From NCBI GenBank assembly GCA_036732755.1, contig DAINBU010000034.1, positions 1 to 42,371 on the forward strand: a stretch of 42,371 nt of DNA. The letters run 5' to 3'. This stretch comes from DASRRB01 sp036732755 (GTDB taxonomy: Bacteria > Planctomycetota > B15-G4 > SIAN01). Position 1 is the stretch's first letter, and each line of letters starts with the position of its first letter. The position numbers and the translations under genes are program-made. Below are positions 22,708 through 31,487 of this stretch, piece by piece. The notes beneath the pieces were generated by a model that was not told the DNA's origin, did not search any database, and was given only the letters and a program-made list of their open reading frames with translations.

Positions 22708-24150
22708 ATGAGCGAGCGCCGACGCTACTCGGTCGTCCGGGATCCCGTCCACGGCGACGTCTACCTCTCCGACGAGGAGCTGCGCCTCCTCGACACGCCG
22801 CAGATGCAGCGGCTGCGCGGCGTGCGGCAGCTCGGGACCGCCTGCCTCGTCTATCCCGGCGCGCAGCACACCCGCTTCGAGCACTCGCTCGGCACGGCGC
22901 ACCTCACGAGCCGGCTGATCGCGGCGATCAACCAGAATCGGGTCCTGCGACCGGAAGGGCTGCTCGGCATCGCGCCCGACGAGGAGAGGATCCTGCGCGC
23001 CGCCGCGCTCGTCCACGACATCACCCACATCCCGTCGGGCCACAACATCGAGGACGTGCGCGGCATCCTCGATCGCCACGACACCGCCGAGCGCTACCTC
23101 GCGGCGCTCTCCCCCGCGACCGAGGTCGGCGTTGCGCTCGACAAGTTGGGCATCCGCCGCGAGGTCCTCGCGGTCCTCCTGCCCGACGACTTCGACCCGA
23201 AGCGCGCGCCGGCGGGCGGCGGCGCGCCGCCGCTGCCGACGGTCCCGGCGTGCTGGCGCGAGCTCCTCTCCGACACGATCTGCCCCGACATCCTCGACTA
23301 CCTGAAGCGCGACGCCTACTTCACGGGGCTCTCGCTCGTCTACGACGACCGCATCCTCTCCTACTTCATGGTCGACCGCGCGTCGGGCCACCTCTTCGTG
23401 GACGTGGAGAAGCGCGGCCTGTTGCGCGAGGACATCCTCTCCGAGCTGCTGCGCGTGCTCGACGCCCGCTACTTCTTCAGCGAGCGCGTCTACTACCACC
23501 ACGCCAAAGTCGCGGCCGGCGCCATGATCGCGCAGGTCGTGGAGACGGCGCTGCTGCACGGCGGCCTGCAGCGCGAGCAGCTCTTCGACACCACCGACCA
23601 CTCGCTGCTCGCGCTGCTCGAGCGGCACGTCGCCGACGGAGCAGGCGGCGCGGGAGAGAGCAACGCGGCCGCCGCGCAGGAGCGGGCGCGCGCCCGCGAC
23701 CTGCTCGCGCGGCTGCAGACGCGCCGGCTGCTCAAGCGCGCCTGCGTCTTCCCGCTCTACGCGAACCGCGACGTGCAGGACGAGCTGCTCGCGCGCTTCT
23801 TCGCGCCCGGCCGGCACGTCGAGCGTCGCGCCTTCGAGCAGCAGGTCGCCGACGGCCTGCGCCACGCCGGCCTCGAGCCGCCGCCGCTCCAGCTCTACTG
23901 CCCCGCGCGCCGGATGCAGCTCAAGGAGGCGGCGACCCACGTCCGCTTCCCCGGCGCCGACGCGGTCGCGCCGCTCGCGAAGTTCGCCGATCGGGTGCCG
24001 CGCCTCGGCGACCTCGAGAAGAGCTACCGCGACCTCTGGAAGCTCTACGTCTTCGCCGGCAGCGAGGAGCCGGCGGTCCTCGCGAAGATCGCGGAGCTCG
24101 TGGCGGCGCTGCTGCCGAAAGCGACCAACGTCTACCGGCCGCGCTCCTGA
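22708..24150 (+). CDS. HD-domain phosphohydrolase, SAMHD1/dGTPase-like
   Basis: A 480-residue cytoplasmic protein. The N-terminus has the SAMHD1-like opening RDPVHGDVYLSDEE and TPQMQRLRGVRQLG, then the metal-site residues: His59 (TRFEHSLGTAHL), His103-Asp104 (LVHDITH, followed by SGH) and Asp197 in ILDYLKRDAYFTGL. These match the H...HD...D tetrad of dNTP triphosphohydrolases. The C-terminal half is helical without a recognised domain. Likely reaction: dNTP to deoxynucleoside plus triphosphate, but nucleotide specificity cannot be read. Divergent from the selenoprotein operon across 48 bp, which must hold both promoters; no RBS precedes the ATG at 22708, so it may be leaderless. Confidence 0.9.
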   Translation: MSERRRYSVVRDPVHGDVYLSDEELRLLDTPQMQRLRGVRQLGTACLVYPGAQHTRFEHSLGTAHLTSRLIAAINQNRVLRPEGLLGIAPDEERILRAAALVHDITHIPSGHNIEDVRGILDRHDTAERYLAALSPATEVGVALDKLGIRREVLAVLLPDDFDPKRAPAGGGAPPLPTVPACWRELLSDTICPDILDYLKRDAYFTGLSLVYDDRILSYFMVDRASGHLFVDVEKRGLLREDILSELLRVLDARYFFSERVYYHHAKVAAGAMIAQVVETALLHGGLQREQLFDTTDHSLLALLERHVADGAGGAGESNAAAAQERARARDLLARLQTRRLLKRACVFPLYANRDVQDELLARFFAPGRHVERRAFEQQVADGLRHAGLEPPPLQLYCPARRMQLKEAATHVRFPGADAVAPLAKFADRVPRLGDLEKSYRDLWKLYVFAGSEEPAVLAKIAELVAALLPKATNVYRPRS

Positions 24151-24152
24151 CG

Positions 24153-24171
24153 ACGCCGGCGCCTCCGGCGT
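24153..24171. terminator. Candidate bidirectional terminator hairpin
   Basis: ACGCCGG/CCGGCGT form a perfect 7-bp stem with a 5-base loop, in the 28-bp gap between two convergent genes. There is no T-tract, so termination efficiency is uncertain. Confidence 0.5.
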
Positions 24172-24178
24172 GCGACGC

Positions 24179-25783
24179 TCACTTCCAGTCGAGGTATCTC
24201 ACCTGCGTCTGATTCGGCACGAGCCGCCCGAGGTCGACGCCGGCGCGCGTGATCAGGTGGATCTCGGTGTAGCCCGGGCTCTTCAGGTGGGCGATGTACT
24301 GGCCGGTCGGGTCGTAGACGGGGAGCCAGTTGACGAAGCCGTCGGCGACGACGTCGCGTTCGCCGGTGCCGTCGAGGCGCGCCTCGACGAGGTTCCACGG
24401 CGAGAAGAGCGCCTCGACGTCGGTCGAGTAGTCGGTGCCCTTGGTGAAGCGCTCGAAGATCGTGAAGGTCGCGTCGCCGACCGGGTCGTGGTCGGAGCTG
24501 TTCGGAGAAAAGAGGTCGAAGGTGACCGGCTGCACGTCGCTGCCGTCCTGCAGCATCGTCGCGATCTTGACCTTGGGCAGCGCGTTGAAGCGGCTCGTCT
24601 TGAAGACGATGCGGCCGTCGGGGAGGAAGTCGGGGTCGTTGTCGTCGTCGGGCGCCGTGGTCAGGTCCGCGATCTCGTTGCCGTCCGCGTCCATCAGGAC
24701 GATCGAGGCCGGCCCTGAGTCGCGGAACGACGCGAAGCAGATCGTCGAATCGTCGGGCGACCAGCCCGGATGGCCGTCGAGAATCGAGTTGCTCGTGAGT
24801 TGCGTGAGTCCCGTCCCATCGACCTGGACCTTCCAGATCTCGTAGTTCGCGAAGTCGGTGCGCGTCGGCGCGCCGTGGAAGGCGATCCACTGGCGGTCGT
24901 GCGAGAGGGAGACGTTGTCCTCCATCACCGAGTTGTTCGTGATGCGCGTGACGACGCCGGTCGCGGGGTCGAACGTGTAGATCTCGCCCTGCGGGTCGTC
25001 CTGGATGCTGGTGAAGACGATGAGGCCGGTGAGGTTGGTCGGGAGCTGCGGACGGGCGAGCGGGCCCATCGCCGTGTATGGCAGCGTCCCCCACGCCGAC
25101 GAATCGGTATCGCTCGGGAAGAGCGACGCGAAATCGCCCGCCGGGACGGTCGGCTGCAGGTGGTCGAAGACGATGAAGTTGAAGCGCGGCAGCGTGCCGC
25201 TGGCCGCCGCCGCGAGCAGGTCGGCGTCCTCCCCTTGCGCGTCGCCCGCCAGCGGGAAGCGCAGCTCCGCCTGGTAGCGCTGGTTCACCGCGTCGTAGGT
25301 CAGCCAGCCGAGCCCGTCGCCGCAGACGTCGGCGCCGCTCGCGCTCTTGTGCTGGTCGAGGTACTGGGCGCCGACCGCGGTCGCGGTGATGACGAAGCGG
25401 TTGTCCTCGCCCGTCTCGTAGGTCCCGTCGGCGTCGGCGTCGATCAGCAGGTCGACGCCGTCGATGTCCTGCGGCCCCGTGAAGTCGTAGCCGTGGTCGA
25501 AGGTCGGGTCGGTCCACTCGAGCGCGACGTAGAGGTCGCGGTCGTCGTTCACGATGGCGTAGGTGAACGTCGTCGAATGCGTCCCGCTCTGGAACGGGAG
25601 CGTCGCCGTCGTCGTCGCGAGGCCCGTGAAGTCGACCACGCCGTCGATCGGGTAGCGGCTGGCAAGCGTCGCGACCGAGCCGCCGCCGCCGCCCCCGCCG
25701 CCCCCGCCGCCGCCGCCGCAGGCCGACACCGCCGTCGCCATCACGAGCAGCGCCGATCTTCCGGTGCGTCCTCGACCGTGCAT
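24179..25783 (-). CDS. Lipoprotein with TolB/PD40-like beta-propeller and polyglycine N-terminus
   Basis: A 534-residue exported protein. The signal peptide ends in a lipobox (TAVSAC, Cys22), directly followed by 13 glycines. The first half (residues ~40-220) is a beta-sandwich resembling carbohydrate-binding or DOMON-type modules (a DGVVDFTGL opening, YVALEWTDPTFD, DIDGVDLLIDADADG with an Asp-rich probable Ca site). The second half has PD40/WD40-like repeats such as IVFTSIQDDPQGEIYTFD, SHDRQWIAFHG, WSPDDSTICFASF, FLPDGRIVFKTSR and YDPTGQYIAHLKS. TolB-like propellers bind proteins or substrates; function here is unknown. Convergent with the HD gene and 41 bp downstream of the SGNH gene on the same strand. 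Confidence 0.85.
   Translation of the reverse strand: MHGRGRTGRSALLVMATAVSACGGGGGGGGGGGGGSVATLASRYPIDGVVDFTGLATTTATLPFQSGTHSTTFTYAIVNDDRDLYVALEWTDPTFDHGYDFTGPQDIDGVDLLIDADADGTYETGEDNRFVITATAVGAQYLDQHKSASGADVCGDGLGWLTYDAVNQRYQAELRFPLAGDAQGEDADLLAAAASGTLPRFNFIVFDHLQPTVPAGDFASLFPSDTDSSAWGTLPYTAMGPLARPQLPTNLTGLIVFTSIQDDPQGEIYTFDPATGVVTRITNNSVMEDNVSLSHDRQWIAFHGAPTRTDFANYEIWKVQVDGTGLTQLTSNSILDGHPGWSPDDSTICFASFRDSGPASIVLMDADGNEIADLTTAPDDDNDPDFLPDGRIVFKTSRFNALPKVKIATMLQDGSDVQPVTFDLFSPNSSDHDPVGDATFTIFERFTKGTDYSTDVEALFSPWNLVEARLDGTGERDVVADGFVNWLPVYDPTGQYIAHLKSPGYTEIHLITRAGVDLGRLVPNQTQVRYLDWK
25679..25717 (-). repeat. Trinucleotide tract encoding 13 consecutive glycines
   Basis: Thirteen Gly codons in a row, mostly GGC with two GGG, lie immediately after the lipidated Cys codon. 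They form a flexible spacer and a likely site of replication slippage. Confidence 0.8.
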
Positions 25784-25824
25784 CGCCGATCCCCGCGAAC
25801 TGCTTCCGGAAAAACGCGTCGTGC

Positions 25825-27573
25825 TCACCACGACCGGCGCAGTTCGGCGACCTCCGTCACCGAACCCACCGTCGGATCGTCGAGTCGCGTCACCACTCCT
25901 TGAAACAGAATCGCTTCGAGCCCGTGAACGAGCGCGGCCGGCACGTCGATCTCTCCCCGCCAGCAGCCGGCGTCGTCGGTCTTCCCGAGGTAGAGCGCGA
26001 GGCGCAGGCGCTCGAAGCGGAAGGTCGGGTCGGGCTGCCCGTCGATCCGGCCGTCGGTGTCGGCGCCGAGGGCGAATTCGCCGAACGGCGTCGGCGCCGG
26101 TCGGGCGAGCCGCGCCGGCGCACCCCACACGCGGACGAGGCACCTCGACGGGCCGGACGTCTCGAGCGCGATCCGGAGCCGCGCGTCGTCCCGATCGAGG
26201 AGCGTCGCGCGCAGCACGAGAGGCGTCACTTCGAGCGCCTGCGCGGCGGTGATCGGTCCACGGCGGCCGAGGCAGCAGATGAGGTGGCGACCGGCCGGCA
26301 GCCGCGGCGGAACTTCGACGCGGAGCTCCGACGGTCCGAGCTCGACGACGTGCGACGACTCGATCCAGCACTCCCCCACCCAGACGCCAAACCGTTCGCG
26401 GCCGCGCGGAAGGCTCGCGTCTTCGAGCGTGAGCGAGGCGACCTGCAGCGCAGGGACGCGGGCTGGACGAAACGCGTGGAGCGGAGCTCGCGGCTCTCCG
26501 GCACGCGTGCCCCGCTCGAGCGCGGCGCGCAGCTTCGCCGGAGGCGCCGCCACGACCGTGCGCAGCAGCTCCTCCGCGATGATCCGATGGCCGTGCGCGG
26601 ACGGATGGACCCAGTCCGTGAAGCGCGGGTCCTTCGACGATCGTGTCGACGGAACGAGAGGACCCTCCGGACCTTCCCGGATCGCGCGCTCGAAAAGCCC
26701 CGGCGCATCGACGAGCGGCGCCGACTCCTGCCGTGCGACGGCGATCAGCGCGTCGCGATACTCGAGGGCGATCGGGAAGCTCCGGATCGTCTCGTCCGGC
26801 AGCGGCGGGACGACGACCACCACCGCCTCCGACGAACGTCGCGCGACGCGCACGAGATCGCGCAGGTGCTCGCGGAACTCCGCGAGCGGCACGCGTCGCC
26901 CGTTCGGCGCGTCGCCCCGACGGAACGCGGCGATCCGATCCGCGCGGCTCGGACCGTGGACGGGGGCCGCCGCGCGGCCGAGGAGGCGAAGGAGCGCGAG
27001 TTCGCCGGAGCCTTCGTCCGTCGCTTCCTCGAACTGCACGTCGCTCCGCTCGACCGCGGGCACGTAGTCGTTCCATGCGCCGCAGTAGAGGATCGTTAGG
27101 TCGGGTCGGAGCGTCGGCTGGAGCTGCTCGAACCAGCGCAGGCACTGCAGAGTCGAGTAGCCCGGGCAGGCCGCGAGCACCGGCTCGACGCTCCAGTCGG
27201 GGGTTCGCGTCTGGAGCTCACGGGCGAGCCGAACCGCGAAGCACTGGTCGAAGCGCACGCCGAATCCGAATGCGCACGAGTCCCCGACGCAGGCGATCCG
27301 GTACTCCGTCGGCTCCGGCGGCCAGTCGGGGCACGCGCCGCGCGTCGAGGACGGGCTCACGTCGTAGTTCCTGCACGCCGGATCGAGCCGCCAGAAGAGG
27401 CGGCGATCCGGGAGGAAGAGTCCGGGAGTCGCGAGCTCGTCGCCCAGGAAATCGCTCGCACGGAGCTCGCCGGAACCGACGACACGCAGGCCCGCCTCGA
27501 ACGCCGCGAGCGTGAGCGCGCTCGACGTGACGACGAGGAGCAGCCTGCCCGCCGATTCGGACGCTCGGCTCAT
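25825..27573 (-). CDS. SGNH/GDSL-type hydrolase, membrane-anchored or secreted
   Basis: A 582-residue protein. An N-terminal hydrophobic segment (residues 10-30) acts as signal or anchor. The SGNH blocks are clear: block I VGDSCAFGFG with nucleophile Ser99, block III CGAWNDY with Asn168, and block V DWVHPSAHGH with the Asp320-x2-His323 dyad. Residues 350-580 form a beta-rich C-terminal region I do not recognise, with one HLICCLGRRG segment. Substrates of this class are esters (acetylated glycans, lipids); none can be named here. An AGAGGAG directly upstream supports the ATG at 27573. Several Cys residues (74-165) could form disulfides outside the cytoplasm. Confidence 0.87.
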   Translation of the reverse strand: MSRASESAGRLLLVVTSSALTLAAFEAGLRVVGSGELRASDFLGDELATPGLFLPDRRLFWRLDPACRNYDVSPSSTRGACPDWPPEPTEYRIACVGDSCAFGFGVRFDQCFAVRLARELQTRTPDWSVEPVLAACPGYSTLQCLRWFEQLQPTLRPDLTILYCGAWNDYVPAVERSDVQFEEATDEGSGELALLRLLGRAAAPVHGPSRADRIAAFRRGDAPNGRRVPLAEFREHLRDLVRVARRSSEAVVVVVPPLPDETIRSFPIALEYRDALIAVARQESAPLVDAPGLFERAIREGPEGPLVPSTRSSKDPRFTDWVHPSAHGHRIIAEELLRTVVAAPPAKLRAALERGTRAGEPRAPLHAFRPARVPALQVASLTLEDASLPRGRERFGVWVGECWIESSHVVELGPSELRVEVPPRLPAGRHLICCLGRRGPITAAQALEVTPLVLRATLLDRDDARLRIALETSGPSRCLVRVWGAPARLARPAPTPFGEFALGADTDGRIDGQPDPTFRFERLRLALYLGKTDDAGCWRGEIDVPAALVHGLEAILFQGVVTRLDDPTVGSVTEVAELRRSW

Positions 27574-27710
27574 GTGCTCCTCTGCCCGCTGGCATCCGGC
27601 GCGTCCGCTTGATTGAATCTCGCCCCCCGAGCGCGGCCCGCGGGCGACTGCAGGATGCGTTCGGTGCCAATCATGCGCGAGACGTTGCGCGTGACCGAAG
27701 TCTCCCGTGC

Positions 27711-27786
27711 AGGGGAGTAGCTCAATTGGCAGAGCGATTGATTCCAAATCAATAGGTTGCGGGTTCGATTCCTGCCTCCCCTGCCA
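27711..27786 (+). tRNA. trnW: tRNA-Trp (anticodon CCA)
   Basis: A 76-nt cloverleaf. The acceptor arms AGGGGAG (27711-27717) and CTCCCCT (27776-27782) pair fully. The D-arm is GCTC...GAGC, the anticodon stem ATTGA/TCAAT encloses the loop TTCCAAA (anticodon CCA), and the T-arm holds the canonical GGTTCGATTCC. Discriminator G and an encoded CCA end follow. It stands alone, without the secE-nusG genes often found next to tRNA-Trp. Confidence 0.97.
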
Positions 27787-27814
27787 ATCGGACGTGACGC
27801 AGACGCCGCCGCAG

Positions 27815-28516
27815 TCACTTCCGTCCGGACGCGCCTCGGTGCAGTCCCACGAGCATGTCGACGAGGTCCTTGTAGGCCTCTTCGAACGCGGCGGCGTTCA
27901 CGTCGTCGAGCGCGTGCGGGGCGAGGCGCTCGATGATCCGGATGCGTTCGAGGATGAGCGGCAGGTCGGCGGCGGTGAGGTGGTCGGGATCGGGGTAGCC
28001 CTCGTCGTTCAGGTCCTCGATGAGGTCGGAGCGCGCCTCCTTGGAGAGGCCGGGATCGTCGATCGCCTCGCGCCAGAGCGCGTCGGCGGACGGGTCCTTG
28101 CCGACGAAGCGCAACGCGACGCGGGCGAGCGCTTCGGGGATGCGCGGCGCGATCGGACCGACGACCGGCGGGAGCGCCGCGACCGCGGAGGGATCGGCGC
28201 GTGGCTGCGGGCGGGCCGACGCCGGCACGTTCGATCGAGTCGCACTCGGTTCGACGCCGTCGGACGGACGACTCGCTCCGGGCGACGTCGAGTTCTCGTC
28301 TTGCTTCTCCCCTTCTCGTGACGTCGCGGGGCTCGGACTCGCGCGCGACTTCGCGTCGGAACCGGCGACTCCGGCGTCGCGCCGGGATGCGCCGCGGTCG
28401 CCGTCGCGCGCGACGCCCTCCGGCGTCTCGCTCCGCGCGTCGCCGCACCAGAGGTGAGCGCCGGCGAGCGAGCAGACGGTCGCAGCGATCAGCCGCATCG
28501 CGATTCCTGCGTTCAT
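27815..28516 (-). CDS. Hypothetical exported protein with conserved-looking C-terminal helical region
   Basis: A 233-residue protein I do not recognise. A signal-like N-terminus (IAMRLIAATVCSLAGAHLWC) is followed by about 85 low-complexity Ser/Arg/Glu/Pro residues. A compact helical C-terminal segment (residues ~125-225) follows, with acidic, regularly spaced leucines (DPSADALWREAIDD, SDLIEDLNDEGYPD, LPLILERIRIIERL). GGGAGGT lies 6 nt before the ATG at 28516, which favours it over ATG 28498. Divergent from the large repeat protein gene; the 152 bp between them show no clear promoter or repeat. Confidence 0.7.
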   Translation of the reverse strand: MNAGIAMRLIAATVCSLAGAHLWCGDARSETPEGVARDGDRGASRRDAGVAGSDAKSRASPSPATSREGEKQDENSTSPGASRPSDGVEPSATRSNVPASARPQPRADPSAVAALPPVVGPIAPRIPEALARVALRFVGKDPSADALWREAIDDPGLSKEARSDLIEDLNDEGYPDPDHLTAADLPLILERIRIIERLAPHALDDVNAAAFEEAYKDLVDMLVGLHRGASGRK

Positions 28517-28668
28517 GGCGCGACCTCCCGGATCGGCGTACCTTCCCGATGCCCGCCTCCTCCGTCAACAAGCGTCCGCCTTCGCGTCATCCTGGAGTCA
28601 GGGCCGCAGTCAGGGGGCGCGTCTTCGCCGTCGCCCGCGTCTCGGACGATGCCTATCGTCGGGCGCGC

Positions 28669-31461
28669 GTGAAGAAGAGAGCGACCCCGTCCGCGATCGC
28701 CTCGCTGCTCCTCGTCGCCAGCATCGTGTTCCTCGTGAGCGGCGTCGTCGCGCGCTTCCTGCGCGACGAAGAGCGGGCTCGGGGCCACGAGCGCGAAACC
28801 GCCGGCGCGCGCGCTCCCGCGAGCTCTCCCTCCGACTCCGCGAGCCCGGAGTCGACCGTCCCGAAGTCGGGGGACGACGGCGGCCCCGGCGCCCATCGCG
28901 ACGGCGAGATGGGCGTCGCTCGGTCGAGCGAGCTCATGGAGTCCTCGCCAGGGCTCTTGATCGAAGGGCGCGTCCTCGACGCGGGCGGCCAACCCGTCGA
29001 CGGCGCGACGGTGGGTCTCGAGCTGCATCCCGACTCGCGCCGCGTCGAGCTCGTCGAAGGGGACCCGCGCTCGCCTTCGACTTCGGTCCGGACGGCGGCC
29101 GATGGACGCTTCGCATTCCAAGGTGACGCGCCGAATCGCGCCGACGTCTGGATCACGCTGCTCGCGCAGGCCGCCGGTCAAGCGCCGCACCTCGTGCAGC
29201 ACGCCTTCGAGAGCGAGTGGAGCCGGATCGACGTCGGCGACCTCCCGCTCCTCTCCGGCGGCGGCCTCTCCGGTCGGGTCACCGACGCGAGCGGGAGTCC
29301 GCTGCCGCGCGCGGCCGTGCTGCTGCAACCCGCCTTCGGCCATCCGCTGGAGCGCTGGAACGACCGCTCCGAGCTCCTGCGGCCGGCGTCCACCGACGTC
29401 GCGGGCTTCTACGAATTCTCGAACCTGATGCCCGGCGCCTATCGAGTGACGGCGAACGCGCCGGGGATGCAGGACGGAACGTTGCGCGAAGCTGCGCTCG
29501 TCGAAGACGGACGCGACGTCGAGGTCGGTCCCATCCGACTTGCCCCGGGTCTCGAGCTGACCGGTCGCGTCGTCGCGCCGGACGACGCTCCCGTCCCCGC
29601 GGCGCGGGTCCGCGTCCGCGGCTCGTCTTCGGGCACCCCGCTCGATCGACGCATCGCGGCCGACGCGAACGGTCGCTTCCGCCTCGAGCACCTGCCGCCC
29701 GGGGCGCTGACCCTCGAAGCGAGCGCGTTCGGATTCTCGACCGCGACCGGCGTCGTCGTCGACGCCGCGACCTCGCGCGAAGAAGTGGTGCTGCGCCTCG
29801 GCTCGGGTCTTTTCGTGCGGGGCGTCGTGGTCGATGCCGCCACGGGCGCACCGCTCGGACGGTACGCGGCGAGTCTGCGGGCGCTCGGGCCCGCGGAGCT
29901 CGCCACGTCCGACGCGACCGCGCGGCTGCTGCGCCGGCGGATCGCGGCGCTGCGCGACCGGAGCCGGCCGGCCGGGGATCCGGCCGCTCGCGCGAACGAC
30001 GAGAGCGTCGCGCTCGAGCTCGAGGCGCGGCTGCAAGCGCTGGACGCGGGCCCGGGTGCCGGCGCGCCGCGCCGCGCGTCCGCGGCGACTGCGCCGCTCG
30101 CCGACCATCCGAACGGGACCTTCGAATTCGCCGGTCTCGACGAGGGGAGCTACGTCGTCGAGGTGGCTTCGGGCGACCACTGCCCCGCGGGGTCGGCGCC
30201 GATCGAGGTGCGGTGCGGCGCACCGGCGCCGGAGCTGCGCATCGAGGTCGCGCGCGGGATCGTCGTCGGCGGCACGATCGTCTCGAAGGAGGACGGCGCG
30301 CCGCTCGCCGGCGCCACCGTCGACCTGGTCGTCGTGGACGAGATCGCGGCGGCGGGGTCGGACGCGCGCGACTCGAAGGGCTCGCCGTATTCCTGGGCCT
30401 TCGCACCGGCAGGCGCGCACGGCGTCGTGGTCGCGTCGGCGGCGAGCGACGGGCGCGGCCGCTTCGAGATCCGTTCCGCGGCGCCGGGCCGCTACTTCCT
30501 CTCCGCGAGCCACGAGCGGACGAGCCGCGAGAAGACCGAGCCGTTCGACCTGCGCGGCGATCGCGTCGATCTCCGGATCGCACTGCCGGCCGCGGCGAGC
30601 CTGCGAGGACACGTCCGCAACATTCCCGCGGGCCTCGAGCGCGACGTCGCGGTCGTGGCGGTCGGCGGATCCTTGCGCCTGCGCACCGTGAAGGTCGCAT
30701 CCGACGGCGCCTATCGGCTCGAGCGGATGCAGCCGGGCAGCTGGGTCGTCCGCGCCGTCCTCGCCGGCGGCACCGACGCGATCGACCGCAAGGTCGCCGC
30801 GCTCTTCGAGGACGAGCGCACGCCGACGCCGCCCGACCTCACGCTCGCCGCAGGGGAGTCGAAGGAGCTCGACCTCGCGCTCGAGCTGCCCGCGGTCGGC
30901 CGCGTCGAGGGCTCCGTCCTGATCAACGGCCAGCCGGCGCCGGGATTCCAGGTGATCCTGCGCCCCGCCGACGGCGCCGCCGCCTCCGCGCGCGTCACCT
31001 CGCGGAGCATTCCCGATGCGCGCGGCGAGTTCGCGCTGCGCAGCGTGGCTCCCGGCGACTACACCTTCCACGTCTACAGCACGTCGAGCCGTCAAGAACT
31101 CCATCGCCAGTCGCTCGCGGTCGCCGCCGACACGGCCACGCGCGTCGACGCGCAGGTCTCCGTCGGCGGACTGCGCGGTCATGTCGAGGCGAGCGACGAC
31201 GCGTCGCACGAGCCGCTCGACGGCACGCTCACCCTCCTCCCCGGAGCCACCGCCGCCCCCGAGGACGTCCGCCGCTACGCGCAGACCCATCGCGTCCACA
31301 CCGTGCGCATCCGCGGCGGCGTCTTCCAGATCGAGCACCTCACGCCCGGCGTCGCGCTCGCGATCCTCCAGATGCGAGGCCGCGAGCCGACCGAGAGCTC
31401 GATCGAGATCCCCGTGCGCGCGACGGCCGACGTCGTCTTGCAGGCGGGGAAGTCGCGATAG
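28669..31461 (+). CDS. Large membrane-anchored carboxypeptidase-regulatory-like repeat protein
   Basis: About 930 residues from the GTG at 28669. A basic KKR start leads into a signal-anchor helix (residues ~8-30, IASLLLVASIVFLVSGVVA) and then a Ser/Pro/Glu-rich spacer. The rest is a chain of about eight CarboxypepD_reg-type beta-sandwiches, for example LIEGRVLDAGGQPVDGATV, LSGRVTDASGSPLPRAAV, LTGRVVAPDDAPVPAARV, VRGVVVDAATGAPLG and VEGSVLINGQPAPGF. Their G-x-F/Y progress strands are GRFAFQG, GFYEFSNL, GRFRLEHL and GTFEFAGL. It resembles the protein at the window's start in architecture, but has its own anchor. An in-frame ATG at 28549 would add 40 residues ahead of the helix; neither start has a good RBS. 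It is probably surface-exposed; its ligand is unknown. Confidence 0.85.
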   Translation: MKKRATPSAIASLLLVASIVFLVSGVVARFLRDEERARGHERETAGARAPASSPSDSASPESTVPKSGDDGGPGAHRDGEMGVARSSELMESSPGLLIEGRVLDAGGQPVDGATVGLELHPDSRRVELVEGDPRSPSTSVRTAADGRFAFQGDAPNRADVWITLLAQAAGQAPHLVQHAFESEWSRIDVGDLPLLSGGGLSGRVTDASGSPLPRAAVLLQPAFGHPLERWNDRSELLRPASTDVAGFYEFSNLMPGAYRVTANAPGMQDGTLREAALVEDGRDVEVGPIRLAPGLELTGRVVAPDDAPVPAARVRVRGSSSGTPLDRRIAADANGRFRLEHLPPGALTLEASAFGFSTATGVVVDAATSREEVVLRLGSGLFVRGVVVDAATGAPLGRYAASLRALGPAELATSDATARLLRRRIAALRDRSRPAGDPAARANDESVALELEARLQALDAGPGAGAPRRASAATAPLADHPNGTFEFAGLDEGSYVVEVASGDHCPAGSAPIEVRCGAPAPELRIEVARGIVVGGTIVSKEDGAPLAGATVDLVVVDEIAAAGSDARDSKGSPYSWAFAPAGAHGVVVASAASDGRGRFEIRSAAPGRYFLSASHERTSREKTEPFDLRGDRVDLRIALPAAASLRGHVRNIPAGLERDVAVVAVGGSLRLRTVKVASDGAYRLERMQPGSWVVRAVLAGGTDAIDRKVAALFEDERTPTPPDLTLAAGESKELDLALELPAVGRVEGSVLINGQPAPGFQVILRPADGAAASARVTSRSIPDARGEFALRSVAPGDYTFHVYSTSSRQELHRQSLAVAADTATRVDAQVSVGGLRGHVEASDDASHEPLDGTLTLLPGATAAPEDVRRYAQTHRVHTVRIRGGVFQIEHLTPGVALAILQMRGREPTESSIEIPVRATADVVLQAGKSR

Positions 31462-31487
31462 GCAGCGCGGCGACCTCCGGCCCCGAT

